From positions 7,204,785 through 7,268,784 of the forward strand of contig OW203730.1 of NCBI GenBank assembly GCA_934045075.1: a stretch of 64,000 bases of DNA, read 5' to 3'. This document shows, one piece after another, positions 29,581 through 41,200 of the stretch. The notes below the pieces were generated by a model that saw only the letters and a program-made list of their open reading frames with translations, made no database searches and was not told the DNA's origin. Within the stretch, counting starts at the first letter, position 1. Every line of letters begins with the position of its first letter. The stretch comes from Yponomeuta sedellus. Lineage: Eukaryota; Arthropoda; Insecta; Lepidoptera; Yponomeutidae. Made by a program: the position numbers and the translations under genes.

Positions 29581-30040
29581 TGCCACTCACATGTTTCAGT
29601 GTCAAGTTACACATTTTTTACTTATTTGTCCCGACATTAGGTACATAATTACAAAATAGGTCTTTTGCATACCACAGAAATCTAGTAGGTAAGTAAGTAT
29701 TATGTTTTTATTCTAATACCTTGACACGGTGAAGGACACTGCCCTACTAGGGCCTGATATAAGCCTGTCACAAGAAAAGACGGCGATGAATGTCCGTAGA
29801 AGAAAGATTATACCTAACTTACTAAAAAGTAATCCAAGAGACGACCACCTCAAACTATTTATATTGAACTCATGTAACATACCTACCTTTATTATAGGGG
29901 ATATCCCGACTTGCCTCTGCTCCTGGGGTATCAATGGGATTAATTCGTCCGCCAAATGCCTCAACCCATGTTGCGTGAAACCGACGTCTATTTCGGCGCT
30001 CTTGTACTCTGCGCTTCGCCCTGTTGACTATTTGTGATAA

Positions 30041-32587
30041 TCGCTATCATAAACCGAGTGAAGAAGTATAAATTTTATTAAAAAAATACTTTTTAGCCTT
30101 CTTCGTCACAACTGCCAGTGAGCAATCATACCGAAAAAGCTACTGTTGTTCAAAGATACTAATATTGCAGCTGTCAGGTAGCTGTCATGCAGTTATATAG
30201 CTCAATGAAACGTCAAATAAGGAGTAGCATACGGATTTGACAGCCAGACTGTTACCAAGGAACTGTAATTTTGTAAGAGCATACGAAAGTGGCTCCATGT
30301 AGCTCTACGGTACCTGTCATGTCGTTCATTGGTCGTTAAATGGAACATTTGTGCTTAGTGGAATACCGCTAGCGTAAAACCTTGTAATTGGACTACCGAT
30401 GAACTCCTTGAGAACTGTAATGTTGTTGAGTAGAATCGGGGCCCAGGATTGTTCCGATTTTGAAGTTGTCCCTTTCGTATTAATGAACCGAAGCCGCCTT
30501 TTTCGGGAAAATAAGGGGATTTTATACTCTTGCTGTGGAGTAGTATGCTGTATGCTAAACTTTGTATCAAACTCAGGTCTAATTTGAACGGTGAAATTAA
30601 CAACGTAGAGGTTTTCTAATTTTATTTATCAGCCTATTAAGAAGCTCAATTAGCCTTTCGAAGGGCATCCGGTGGGCTTAAGCTGGAGCAATCAAGCGGT
30701 CATTGCATCCATAGCGTTGGGTGTTGCCCCGACTAGCAGTGTCAGTCGATGCAACGTGTCGCCGTGATTTAGTTTTACAACTACAACTTTGGCTCATTTA
30801 GTTATTACGTAGCAGATTTCCGTCTTCGCCCTCCCTTGTAAGTGAAGCTCTTTGCCCTCTCCTCTATGCTGACGTAAAAATTGGGACTCACTATTTTTGA
30901 TTAGTTCCTTTGAATATGCATTAGCTATTTTGATGACACGCCCTCCACAACGTCCAAACTTAGCAAAGCAAAGCTATCGCCGTCAAAGCTAGCGTGTCTT
31001 TTAAAAAAAATCGAAATAGTTTCTACAGTTTTTTAATGTCAGTTTTTCTGCTTTTTAGTTTCGCTGAATGAAAGATAATTATTTGATATGATTCCAAGAC
31101 TTTCTCACACTTTTAATATGTATACGATTGTAAGTGAAAGAGATAATTAATTATTTATTCGTTTTGTGATCTATTAGGTCATAGGAAAGTTTACCACAGG
31201 AATGACATCCATTCTCTGTCGTAATAACTAAATACTTTTGAGTTCGACGCTTGGACTATTACCACTTAGTACGACAGAGTCTTCTCAGTGATTTCTTTAG
31301 TCAGCTTCTTGTACTGCACTCTTTAATGAGGCTTACGCTCGAGTTATTTCTGAACTGTCGATCTGAGCTGATTATTTTTATTCGGGATAGTAAACATTCA
31401 TATATGAACGCACGCTATATCTTGGAGGGGTATGCAGAGCCCACTGAGTCAGATTTGCTAGAGTAAAAATAGATGCTGGCTTTTTACAGGATCTCGCCAG
31501 AAGTTTCTCTGTGAACATCTTACTCTTGACTTAAGTCTCCCGTATCTACGAGTACCAAATCATGTCGTAAAATACACTTACCTCTACATAAAGATAAAAG
31601 ATAATTTAGTCAAGTAACAAGTTTAGTCATTTTACAGTGACTTCCTTAATGGTTTAGGATAAGCAGTGCTCATAGTATATTTTACATTTTCAAGGCCGAC
31701 ATACTTCAATACTACCCTAAATATGTGTGCTTTCACACGAAAATTGATATTAATGAAAATTTAAATTAATTACATTGATTTGAAATTACTGTAATTAAGA
31801 AATTACTGAAGGAAAATTGGGATTACAGCAAAGTAATCCCAATTTTCCTACCGTAATTTGTTTTGTAATTAACTACACATTTCCTTCAGCAACTCTCTTC
31901 AAAGTGCTGTAAGCAATAAGGCCGCCAATTTTACCTTACCTATGTAAATATTTTATACTTGTGTTTTCCTGGTGTACAATATAGCATACTCTTAACTTAT
32001 CTCATATTGATCTGACACAATCTATTTTATAGGTTCAATTTCAATAAAAAGTGAGCACCTGTTCAACCATACTCTACTACACAAGTGAAATAACATTCAA
32101 TTTATTTGGGTTCTCTTACAAACGCCAGCGCTGTTAATTTTAATTAAAAAAAAATCCTGCTTCGACTAAAAATAAATTGTTTTTCTCACTCTTTCTCTTC
32201 GGTTTTGAAATACATGAATATCAATTAAAAATATTGAAATAGACTCGGATCAAATTCTGATATTATCCAAATCGAATCTTATACCTCATACCGATAGGTA
32301 CAGTCACAGAAGAATGTACAGTCGACAGCATATCAACACAATGACTCGTAATATAAACGAGTTGTTATGTTTTACTTGGATTAACTAATAAAACACCGGA
32401 ATACATTACACACGTTTTAATGCTCGGAAACAGACTGCCTACCCCCGATACATCTTTTCGATATACCCACTTACAAATACTACAATACACGAGTAGAGGG
32501 CGTAAATTTGTAAAGGTCAACGTGTTGTCGACTGCACAGGTTTATGTTATGAGTTAGCAACCACTCGTCTCTATCATGCAAAGGAAA
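30041..32587. other. No recognised gene; one perfect hairpin
   Basis: There are scattered short frames only. A perfect 16-base inverted repeat with a 6-base loop lies at 31811-31848 (GGAAAATTGGGATTAC and its complement). A LINE-like end (AATAAGGCCGCC then GTGTACAATATAG) is at about 31915-31985. Confidence 0.45.
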
Positions 32588-32900
32588 CCAGAGTGGTTAG
32601 TGCGAGTTTGACAGATCCAATCGAATAACTTTACTACCGCGTTAATCAAGCATCGAGTAGTGAGTATGAGTAAGTTAACCGTTCGAACTGGCAAAACGCT
32701 GTCACAGTACAACTCGCACTCGCGTTTATTCGTGTTTTGGCTGGTAAACGTGTTCTCTTCTCAACGTAAACCATTACAACTCGCACTCAGCAATTTTAAT
32801 TTCCATACTTGTCGCTAGGTGGCGCTTCCTCAATGCCATAGAAATATGAGTTTACGTTAACGCGATCGAGTAGTTAAAAAACTCGCACTAAGCACTCTGA
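32588..32900. mobile_element. MITE with CCAGAGTGCTTAGTGCGAG-type inverted ends
   Basis: About 313 bases, highly similar over its length to 53737-54045. The left end carries one change (GGTTAG for GCTTAG) from the perfect palindrome of the other copy. Confidence 0.85.
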
Positions 32901-33341
32901 GTGACTGAGGTATTGACTTACCTCAACACTTGAAATTGCTAATCCGCGTCGGACACGCGTGGTGATTAAATCTGTAACGGTGCAAACCTCTTTACACCAT
33001 TTTTATTTCTTTTTCCATCTATCATTTTCAAATATTTAAATTATGTATGTCACTCATTCTTCGATTTCCCTCATTTTTCATCCACTACTACTTTACCCTT
33101 TGACCAGATCTGACTTTTTACCTGCTTCTCCGTTTTTATCCAGTTTTCTGTTTTAAAGTTACTATAAATCTACAAATAAAATCACACCTGAAGTCGTTCC
33201 AGAGTTTATTTACTATTATAAAATTATATACAACGTTTCAAATCTATGCTCTCTCGCTGAGAGAAGGCCTGAGCCTTGCAGTCGAACGTTTATAGGCTAC
33301 TTAAAAAAACGTATGAACTTCTTTAAACTGGTCGTCAGCGA

Positions 33342-33725
33342 GGATTCCATATCAACCCTTGTATATCCCCACTGCTGGGGCATGGGTATCTTCCTGCATC
33401 GCAGGAAGATTAGGCCGTATCCACCACGGGGGCCAAGTTCGGGTTGGTGGAAGAGTCCGGGTTGGTGGAAGATTGTAAGGCAATGGCGGGCCTTACTGTC
33501 AGAAGTTATCAAGCCGCCCATAAGGCCTCTGACATGGCTTAACGACTACCATTACATGACAGCCGGCAGCAACGGCTTAAGTTACCTTGCGAAGCACGGA
33601 AGCGCTCGGAAAAATGCCACTAGCGGTAGTCACGGGACGGTCACCCATCTCGCGCCTGACCGCACCTGTTGTTGCTTAACTCAAGTGATTGATTCCAATC
33701 ACTCGGTTTGAGTAGGCCATGAGCG
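33342..33725 (-). mobile_element. 5S-headed SINE
   Basis: Reverse orientation, from CAACCCTTGTATATCCCCAC (3' end) to the head with CGGTCACCCATCT and TTGTTGCTTAACTC, the complement of the 5S-like block. A small internal duplication (GGGTTGGTGGAAGA twice, about 33440-33475) is specific to this copy. Confidence 0.8.
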
Positions 33726-33764
33726 CTTCTTCTGAGCTAGGATTATCATCGTTTAATTACACTA

Positions 33765-34170
33765 GTAATATACCCACGCCTGGTATTACATGTTGTAATT
33801 CGAGCATTTGTCACGCTTCGCGGAAGGTCAACAGGTTAAAGGTACTCGTGCCACCTAGATGAAACTAGAAGTTAATTAACTTCACCGTACCGTACACCAG
33901 TATTTCGCTTCGCGTTCTGCGGCACCATAGTTAGACCAGATATTTCCGCACTTCGCCTCATAGTCAGCGCCTCATAGTAGCTAGTGCCGAGGTATCTTTC
34001 GACACTAGGGTTTCCTCAAGATGTTCTTCACAAATGTAGGTACTTACATAAGTTAAAAATAAGGTCATTGTTACATGTCGGGATTCCAATTCGCATACAG
34101 GTGGATTAACCCACGACTATTGAATAGATGGCGTTCTACCGCTCCGCTACTATCGCTCTACTTTAGCCAT
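33765..34170 (-). mobile_element. SINE-A, long form
   Basis: It shares the middle with 21140-21660 (GATGAAACTAGAAGTTAATT, CGCGTTCTGCGGCACC). The tRNA-like head on the minus strand near 34090-34170 is degenerate. Confidence 0.65.
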
Positions 34171-35060
34171 GGTAATCACTATGGCCAATAGAATTTTTTA
34201 TGCCTCGGAAAATGATGAGTTTTTGCCAAAATATAATGTTTTTAGTGAAGGTTATTTCTGTATTTTATTTTAGATGCTGGGAAAACTAACAGCTACTTAT
34301 TTAATCCGCTTATTGTACCTACATTTAGTTAAAATTAAAGAACTTTTATAGCACTTTACTAAAATTAAATTATTCTTAATCTTCAAGGCCCTATTCCACA
34401 GAACTACAACTACACAGAACTCATGATTTACTGTGACAATTCGATGAAAGTCGATTCACAAGTAGGAAGACTCTAAATACACACTTCACATAGAATCATA
34501 AACGATGAGTTGTAATTTGTGAAACCCATTCAAACTGGTTTGAAACTGGTTCGGACTAGTTTGAATGGGTTTTGGCTCGAACACCGATTTTAGGATTTCA
34601 GTGTTTAATATTGCTTAAAAAAATGTATCGTTATATCCTGCAGAAGAGCCGATTTCATCGACCATTACATGGATTCCACGCTTGTTACCTAACCCAACTG
34701 GTTTTGTTATGCTTTGCTTAACATTTGCTCACACTAACTAAGCAGTAATGTACTTAATTATAATAATTGTATTGTGTTCAGTCAGAGAGTCTTTCATTCG
34801 AGCCCAAAGTCGTAAAATTAATACAAATATTTAAGGTAAAAAACCCTGGCACACCCTGTAGCGACGAACTGTAGTCTCTACCTACCTGTCCAGAATACAG
34901 GCATAAGTTTACTTTATGTTATTTTAAGTACCTGCTAGGGGAGCACAAGGTCAAGTTAAAATATTTATACCACTATAGGGTAGCGGCGTCTCGCTTTGCG
35001 CGGTGAAATAAAGCAATACGGCCCTAGCCGATAGTGAGATAAAATATTTATCGTGACGTA
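34171..35060. other. No recognised gene
   Basis: A small inverted repeat (AAACCCATTCAAACTGG answered by TAGTTTGAATGGGTTT) lies at 34521-34570. Nothing else was recognised. Confidence 0.4.
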
Positions 35061-35069
35061 TCGAAACTA

Positions 35070-35660
35070 GCGTGCGTGCATAGAGCAAACAATAAATGTT
35101 GATCAAGCGAAAGAGGCGTGTGGCATAAGTAAGTCGCATATAAGATTCTGTTGTTGAAAATTTAACTGCAATAAAAGTATACTGTAATAAAAGAAACGAA
35201 GTGTAGGACGCCCTCCGACCAGGTGGGATGACGATCTGCAAAAAACTGCTGGCAGATGTTGGATGGTGCAACCTCCTGTTTTCAATTCACAACACAACGT
35301 ATGGGTCCTTTACTACTTTTCTAGACGATCATGACTATTTTACTTGGCCAATTAGTTTTAAGATAATTTACAACCCTTCAGGTTATATTTTATATGTTTA
35401 TATATTTTATTTCGTGACGAGGTGGCGTCTCGCTTTTAATTGTATTTAAGAGGCTCACCCCGTTGCTTACAATGGGGCAAGCTGAAGACAGGGCGCTTTG
35501 GCGCTCGTTAGGGCAGGGCTATGTCCAGCAGTGGACATAATATGGCCTGAAGAAGAAGAAAAGTATCAACAGATAAATAACTAAATGAGAGGATTGTCAG
35601 GATCGTGACCAGTGGCAAAGCTTACCCCGTACAGCCGTAAGTTCATGTATGTATATGTTA
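35070..35660 (+). pseudogene. RTE-type LINE tail split by a second RTE fragment
   Basis: The outer fragment reads RACIEQTINVDQAKEAC at about 35072-35120 and resumes with DRDQWQSLP near 35600, followed by a degenerate TATG tail. Between them lies another RTE fragment: RPPTRWDDDLQKTAGRCWMV at 35205-35270 and a 3' end GCTATGTCCAGCAGTGGACA at about 35517, itself interrupted by about 180 bases. Three events are nested. Confidence 0.6.
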
Positions 35661-35993
35661 CAGTCAAAACTCTTAAATGGTCAAAACTAGTTTTGACTGA
35701 TAAAATCAGTTAAAAGTACTTCTGTCCAAAGCTTACATTTGAAACACCAAAAGGTAAAAACTCCTAAAATAATGCATCACCCAATCTGCGACACCAAAAA
35801 TATAGGTGCGACAAAGCGCGTAGCGTAGCGGAACGCGGAGGAGCGTGTTAGGTTGAACATGTAAGACTCGACATTGTTGGATACATATTATTATCAGAAT
35901 TTTACTTTATTTTTCTGCAGTCAGAACTTGTTTTGACTACATTTAACAGTTAAAACTAGTTTTGATCGTTTAAGACCTATGATTGTAACATAT
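35651..35993. mobile_element. MITE with TATATGTTAC inverted ends
   Basis: The ends TATATGTTACAGTC and GATTGTAACATATA pair. AAAACTAGTTTTGA motifs lie just inside both ends. The centre has a GC-rich GACAAAGCGCGTAGCGTAGC stretch. It has no coding capacity. Confidence 0.65.
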
Positions 35994-36788
35994 AATAATA
36001 TTTGTGGCTCCTGTGGTCTTTAGAATATGAGGAGAAGAATATGATTGGACACTAAATATAAATTGTAACGTATTTTAAAGCTTTATTTTCTTGTTACAAA
36101 AATACTTGATCGTCATACACTAAAACATTTGTTGTACTATTGATAAATACCCTTGCGCGTTACGACAGAATATATGAAACATAGTCTACATACACATTCT
36201 GTCTATTTATGTCTAGAACTAAGAAAAAATATCACTCCATTAATAAATGTAATTATCCAATGTTAGCGCTACAACGTGCGATATTTTAGTAAATATTTCA
36301 TCGCATACAGTTTACAGATTGTGACCACTAAGTACCCCCTCAAAATTATAAATGACCATTTAATGTCTAGAATATGCGACACTGCTAAGTTCCTCCCAAA
36401 ATTGTATATGACCATTAGAATAGGCGTCACTGCTAAGTTCACAATATAAACTGATTACAAGATTCAGTGACATTCGAAACTAATATACACATACTCGTAT
36501 AGTAAAAGACATTTTATCCGAGTGCAATCTAATAGGTTACTTGCGAGCAAATTTCAAAGAAAAATGTAAGGTTATCAGCAGTCAAGACTCCAGATTTATG
36601 ACATAATTATGAAATAGTGCCTAATTGTGGCCATGTGTGCGAAAAAATCTCCATCACATGCACTGTATAAAATATAATAAAGACCTTTGCTATCTATTGC
36701 TGCTTCAAATTCAGCGGCCAGTCACTTTTTACTAGTAAAAAGTAGAAATACAATAGAATAGATTGCGCGTCATTTGACTGCTATTACT

Positions 36789-37156
36789 TATGCTGTACCC
36801 CATAAGTTCTATAGAGTCTTTAAGTTTTCCATCGTAATTTGTTGAGCCTTAGAGTCGCTCAACTTGTACAAAGTAAGTTCTTAGAGGCCTTAGAGTTGCT
36901 TAAGCTGTATAAATGTTTATTTTAGAGCCTTAGAATTGCTTAAGCTCCGTAATTTCTATAGCCATAGTATTGCTTAAGTTGTATAGCCTTTGAGTTGCTT
37001 AAGCTGTACGCCGTAAGTGCTAGAGCCTTGAAGTCACTTAAGCTGCATACCGTAATTTTTAGAGCTTTAGAGCCACTTAAGCTGTAGATCGTAGAATTTC
37101 TAGAGCCTTATTGTCATTTCAGCAATACAGCGTAAGTTCTAGAGCGGTTCAGTCGA
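36789..37156 (-). repeat. Tandem repeat of about 40 bases forming the 3' UTR start
   Basis: Eight or nine degenerate units share, on the plus strand, GAGCCTTAGAGTTGCTTAAG then CTGTAxxxCGTAAGTTCTA. Units differ by substitutions and short deletions. The array begins at the stop codon (37157-37159) of the secreted-protein gene, and its first unit overlaps the last codons. A minus-strand AATAAA (36916-36921) lies inside it. Confidence 0.75.
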
Positions 37157-37341
37157 TTAAGCTGGCGCAGTAGCGTTGGTGGCGGTGGCATTTCCGGCGG
37201 CTGGGGCGGCAGCAGGGGCGGTCGGGGCGGCTGGGGCAGCGGGGGGAGGCATCGGTGTGCCTGGCACCCAAGGCAAGAAGTTCAGGAGCCAGGAGCCGCC
37301 AGTGTTCTGCATCGAGAGGTTTACGCCGACGGGAGACGGGG
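37157..37341 (-). CDS. Terminal exon of the secreted-protein gene (Ala/Pro-rich)
   Basis: The acceptor ACAATTCCAG lies before 37341. The phase requires one base from the previous exon, which exon 2 supplies (CCC, Pro). It encodes PSPVGVNLSMQNTGGSWLLN, FLPWVPGTPMPPP, an Ala/Pro tract and NATATNATAPA, then TAA (37157-37159). The block is much more GC-rich than its surroundings. Confidence 0.7.
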
Positions 37342-38214
37342 CTGGAATTGTATAATTAGATTTAATTAGTAATGTTAGGAAATTTAGCTTAGAATTTTGG
37401 TGAATAATAAAGATGCATCAACGTAGAAACCACAAAAAAAAAACTCATTTGCACGGCCAGGATAAATAGTAGTGATAAAGATTTTTATCCACAACTGTTT
37501 CTTTTCGTAACAAAACCCTTTAAAAATTATTCTAGTCATGTAGTACACAAAATAGATCGAGCGTAAAGTGTGACGTCATGAGTTGATAGTGATTCTTTAC
37601 CTATTTTGTTTAAAGCAAAATCATGTTATCATTTTCATTTGTCCCCATCGCAAAATTATAGAGTTGATTTCTTGGTAGACGTACAATGCATAGTTTACTA
37701 ACCCACAGATTAAAAAGTAGAATATGCAACGCAATGTATCTCAAATTGACATCATAAATTACGAATTGTACTTTTATGAATCTCTGCCCTGATTAAGCAA
37801 GAAAGAATAAGAATAAAAAGAATTTTATTGCCTCATCAAAAACAACTTAAACAAAGTACGACTTAAAATATATTATAAAATATTATAAAATAAGGCAAAA
37901 GGTAGTGGCTCAGCTGGTGCTGACCCGGGTCAGCCACGGACAGGGCTGGTTTTCAGCCACTGCCTTCTCCCTGAGATGTTGTACGGGAGTAATGTAAAGA
38001 GGGCTGTATCAATTAGGTAACTAACCACTAATATAAGATCGATTAAAAACGAAACAAAACATCTGTTAAAATATGAGATAAAAAAAAAACTATTTTTCCT
38101 CTTAAATAAAAGGAGGTTACTAAACATTTTTTTATTAAAAAAATAATTTATATGAAAAAAAAAAGTATGTACGTGAATGGCACTCTTATGAGAATCAGCA
38201 ATTTAGTGTGTATT

Positions 38215-38252
<38 letters not shown>

Positions 38253-41200
38253 AGGGTGTGTGTGTGTGTGTAAGGGTGTATGTGTGCGTGTGTATATTGT
38301 CATGGACTATGTAAACGGCTAGGGTTTATTTTTTAAGATTTAAAATATTTTTTAAGGGACAAATCTTTAGACCAAGCATGCCTCAAATTTTCGGCAGCAA
38401 GCTGTCTTTGGAGCAGTGCTGATTTATATTTATTTTTGAAGACTCGGACATTCATTTTGTTTCTCAATGGTGGAGGAAGATCGTTCCATATCTTTGCTGC
38501 CTTAAATTTAAAGCATCCACGGTATCGTGCCGATTTGAAAGTTGGTCCCTTCAGCAGGTTTTGTGTAGCAGAGCGAAGGTTTTTAAGAACTACATTGCTT
38601 ATCCATGTTAGTTTCTCAAATAGATAATCTGGTTTTTTATTCCAGATCACTCTTTGTAGAGTACATGCGTAGTGTAGATCTCTTCTAGCACTCATGTTCA
38701 ATATGCCTTTCTTATTAAGATAGGGGGTGATGTGCTCCCTCCTGGGTACATTGTAACAGAAGCGGATACAGGCATTTTGTACCCTCTGAATGGCTCTTTC
38801 TGTACTGGAATTTAGCCTAGGACCATAAATAGAGCTGCAGTAAATGAAGGGAGAAAGTACTAACAAGTCTGTCAAAAGTAAACGTAATTCTTCTTTTATA
38901 TAAGGTCTAATTTTGTATAAGGTTTTTAATTTAAAATATGCATTCCTAATTTTCCCATTGACATGCTCTACATACTTTTGTTCGCCATCCAAGAGCAGCC
39001 CCAAGTTACGTACTGCGGGTACCTGCTCAAGTGTAATATCATTGATCTTTACTTTCTCTTCACAGTCTACAACATGTTTTATTTGTTTTTTTGTTCCTAA
39101 TACTAGTACTTGTGACTTATTGGGGTTTAGGACCAGAGAATTTCTCCGTGACCATGCAAGGATGCGATCAAGGTCGTCGTTTATTTCTTTTATTGCATCT
39201 GTTATCTTTTTTCTTTCAAATGAATAATATAGTTGAGTGTCGTCCGCGTACAGGTGATATTTTGATGAATGTAAACATTTAGGTAGGTCTGCTGTAAAAA
39301 TTGAGAAAATTATTGGACTTAATAGTGAGCCTTGAGGCACTCCTCGGTCAAGTTTCCCGAGCAAAGAATATCTTTTTTCGCCTTCCAAACCCTCGGTGAC
39401 CACAATTTGTTCTCTCCCAGTTAAATATGTTTTAAACCATTCACATGTTTTTTTTGAGAATCCATAGTATTCGAGCTTAGCCAGGACAAGATTTGGATGT
39501 AAACAGTCAAAAGCTCGAGAGTAATCAAGAAGAACCATGACACTACTTAAACCTGCGTCAGAAGCCTCAGTTAAGTCGTCGGTTACTCGTAAAAGTGCGG
39601 TCTCAGTGCCATACCCCTTACGAAATCCTGATTGAAATTTTGGTATTATATTTGAGCTTTGTAAGTAATTTTGTATTTGATTAAGAATGACTTTTTCTAT
39701 TACTTTTGAAAGTACTGGTAAAATTGAGATAGGGCGCAGGTCTTTTAATTGTGTTACAGTGTTCTTTTTTGGTATGGGTTTGACTAGTGCTCTCTTCCAG
39801 CAGGACGGAAATTTATCTGATAATATTGATTTGTTTACGATTGCTGTTATAATTGGGAGTGTCAAATCAAGGGTTAGTTTAATCATTGCAATATTTATCT
39901 TATCGTGACTGGTAGCCATTTTCTTAATACTATTTATAATTTTTTTAACCTCTAACTCTGTTGTGGTTCTAGATGAAAGGATTGTTCCACTCTGGTTCCA
40001 TCATTCGTTAATTTCCTTAAATCGGATTCATTGTATGGTGGAAGGGATAAGAAGTGATCATTTATTTTGTCAGGGTCGTTTAGTTGACTAGGAATTAAGT
40101 TTTTACAGGGGTTATCATATAAAGTTGTATTTTTGATATTTTTCCATAGTAAGTTTGGGTTATTTATATGTTTATTTATAGAATAGTTAAAGTAAGCTTT
40201 TTTCTCTCGCATCAAGAAAGCAATAAGTCAAAATTGACTGAACTAACTCAGACCTCACACGACCGTGTGTACTTAATAAAATGTTTTGTCCACCTCATAC
40301 TCCCTAACCAAGGTTACATTATCTTTGGTAATACTATTGAAGCGCATTTTCTATATTTTCTATATATAAGGTTACCTAACCAAATCTAAGTTCCCGAAAA
40401 TTAAAGGCGAAATTCTACGGGCGAAATCAGACGATTCACTTTTCGTTAATTTCTGTCTTTCATCCCCATCTTTCATTGAAAAGGATTCATCTAGAGACGA
40501 AATGAACGTCGAAAACCGAATGAATTTAATAGTGAGCTTCCAGCAATTTTAAATCAGTTCATTGTTTTATTTTTCTGAGATGAAACAATAGAATATGAAA
40601 TCTAAGTGCTTATAATAAAGGTTGTCTGGAAAAAAATCACTTTTAGTGATAAAGTCGTCGTCTGTTCTCTTAGGTTAAGATATATCTATGTAATTTCCTG
40701 TTTTATATACGATAAAGTGTTCTCTATCAACTATCAACTGATGATGGTTTTCTATATTTCAGTGTGCTAAAAGATGCAATATTGGTAAACAGAAAGTTTT
40801 CCCAAAATAAAAAATATAAACCAACAAAACGGTGCTTTGAACAGAGTCCTTGTTTATTTTGGCAGTCTCGAAAAGCCAGAAAGCCGAATTGGCAGCTAAC
40901 CTCCGATAGGAGACGACCCACAGAACAACAAATTACGTTCATGAATTGGCACTTCCACAAAATTAATTTAACTACTGCTTTAAGAAATCTCTGAGATAAG
41001 CTCGACTTTGTACACGTATTTCCAAAAATTCACTCGTTTTTTGTGTTTTTCGTGTGCTATCGATCGATATCAACCCTTGAATGTCGCCACTGCTGGGGCA
41101 CGGGTCTCTTCCTGCATCGCAGGAAGGTCAGGCCATACTCCACCTCGGGGACCAAGTCCGGTTTGTGGAGGATTGTAAGACAGTGCGAGCCTTATTGTCA

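Larger units (their letters stand above)
27181..30040 (-). pseudogene. Harbinger-type transposase (HARBI1-like), decayed, split by introns
   Basis: Minus-strand pieces read in order as a HARBI1-like protein. (A) 29887 to about 30040: GLRHLADELIPLIPQEQRQV then ISPIIK, donor GTAGGT. (B) 29720-29764: the YQ..VG..SF.VSR region, frameshifted. (C) 29029-29149: FEIDGLRGFIDAMACI (first catalytic Asp region) then LNRKGYHSPHV, bounded by TTATTCTAG and GTAAGT. (D) 28592-28723: LNIMCMHARTPYSTHNANLW, where the usual second catalytic Asp of THD is Asn, followed by a stop. (E) about 28204-28310: an RT..VER-like stretch with frame breaks. (F) 27181-27310: EVNDPISGDP. Stops, a frameshift and the lost Asp mark it as dead. 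A MITE (28745-28973) has inserted between C and D. Pieces E and F are the least certain. Confidence 0.6.

Noticed and set aside
33297..33711. Frames of 74 to 149 codons in copies of the 5S-headed SINE (also at 15243-15635, 41081-41362, 49692-50099)
   Set aside because: They recur because the SINE is repeated. The frame is not kept between copies and ends arbitrarily.
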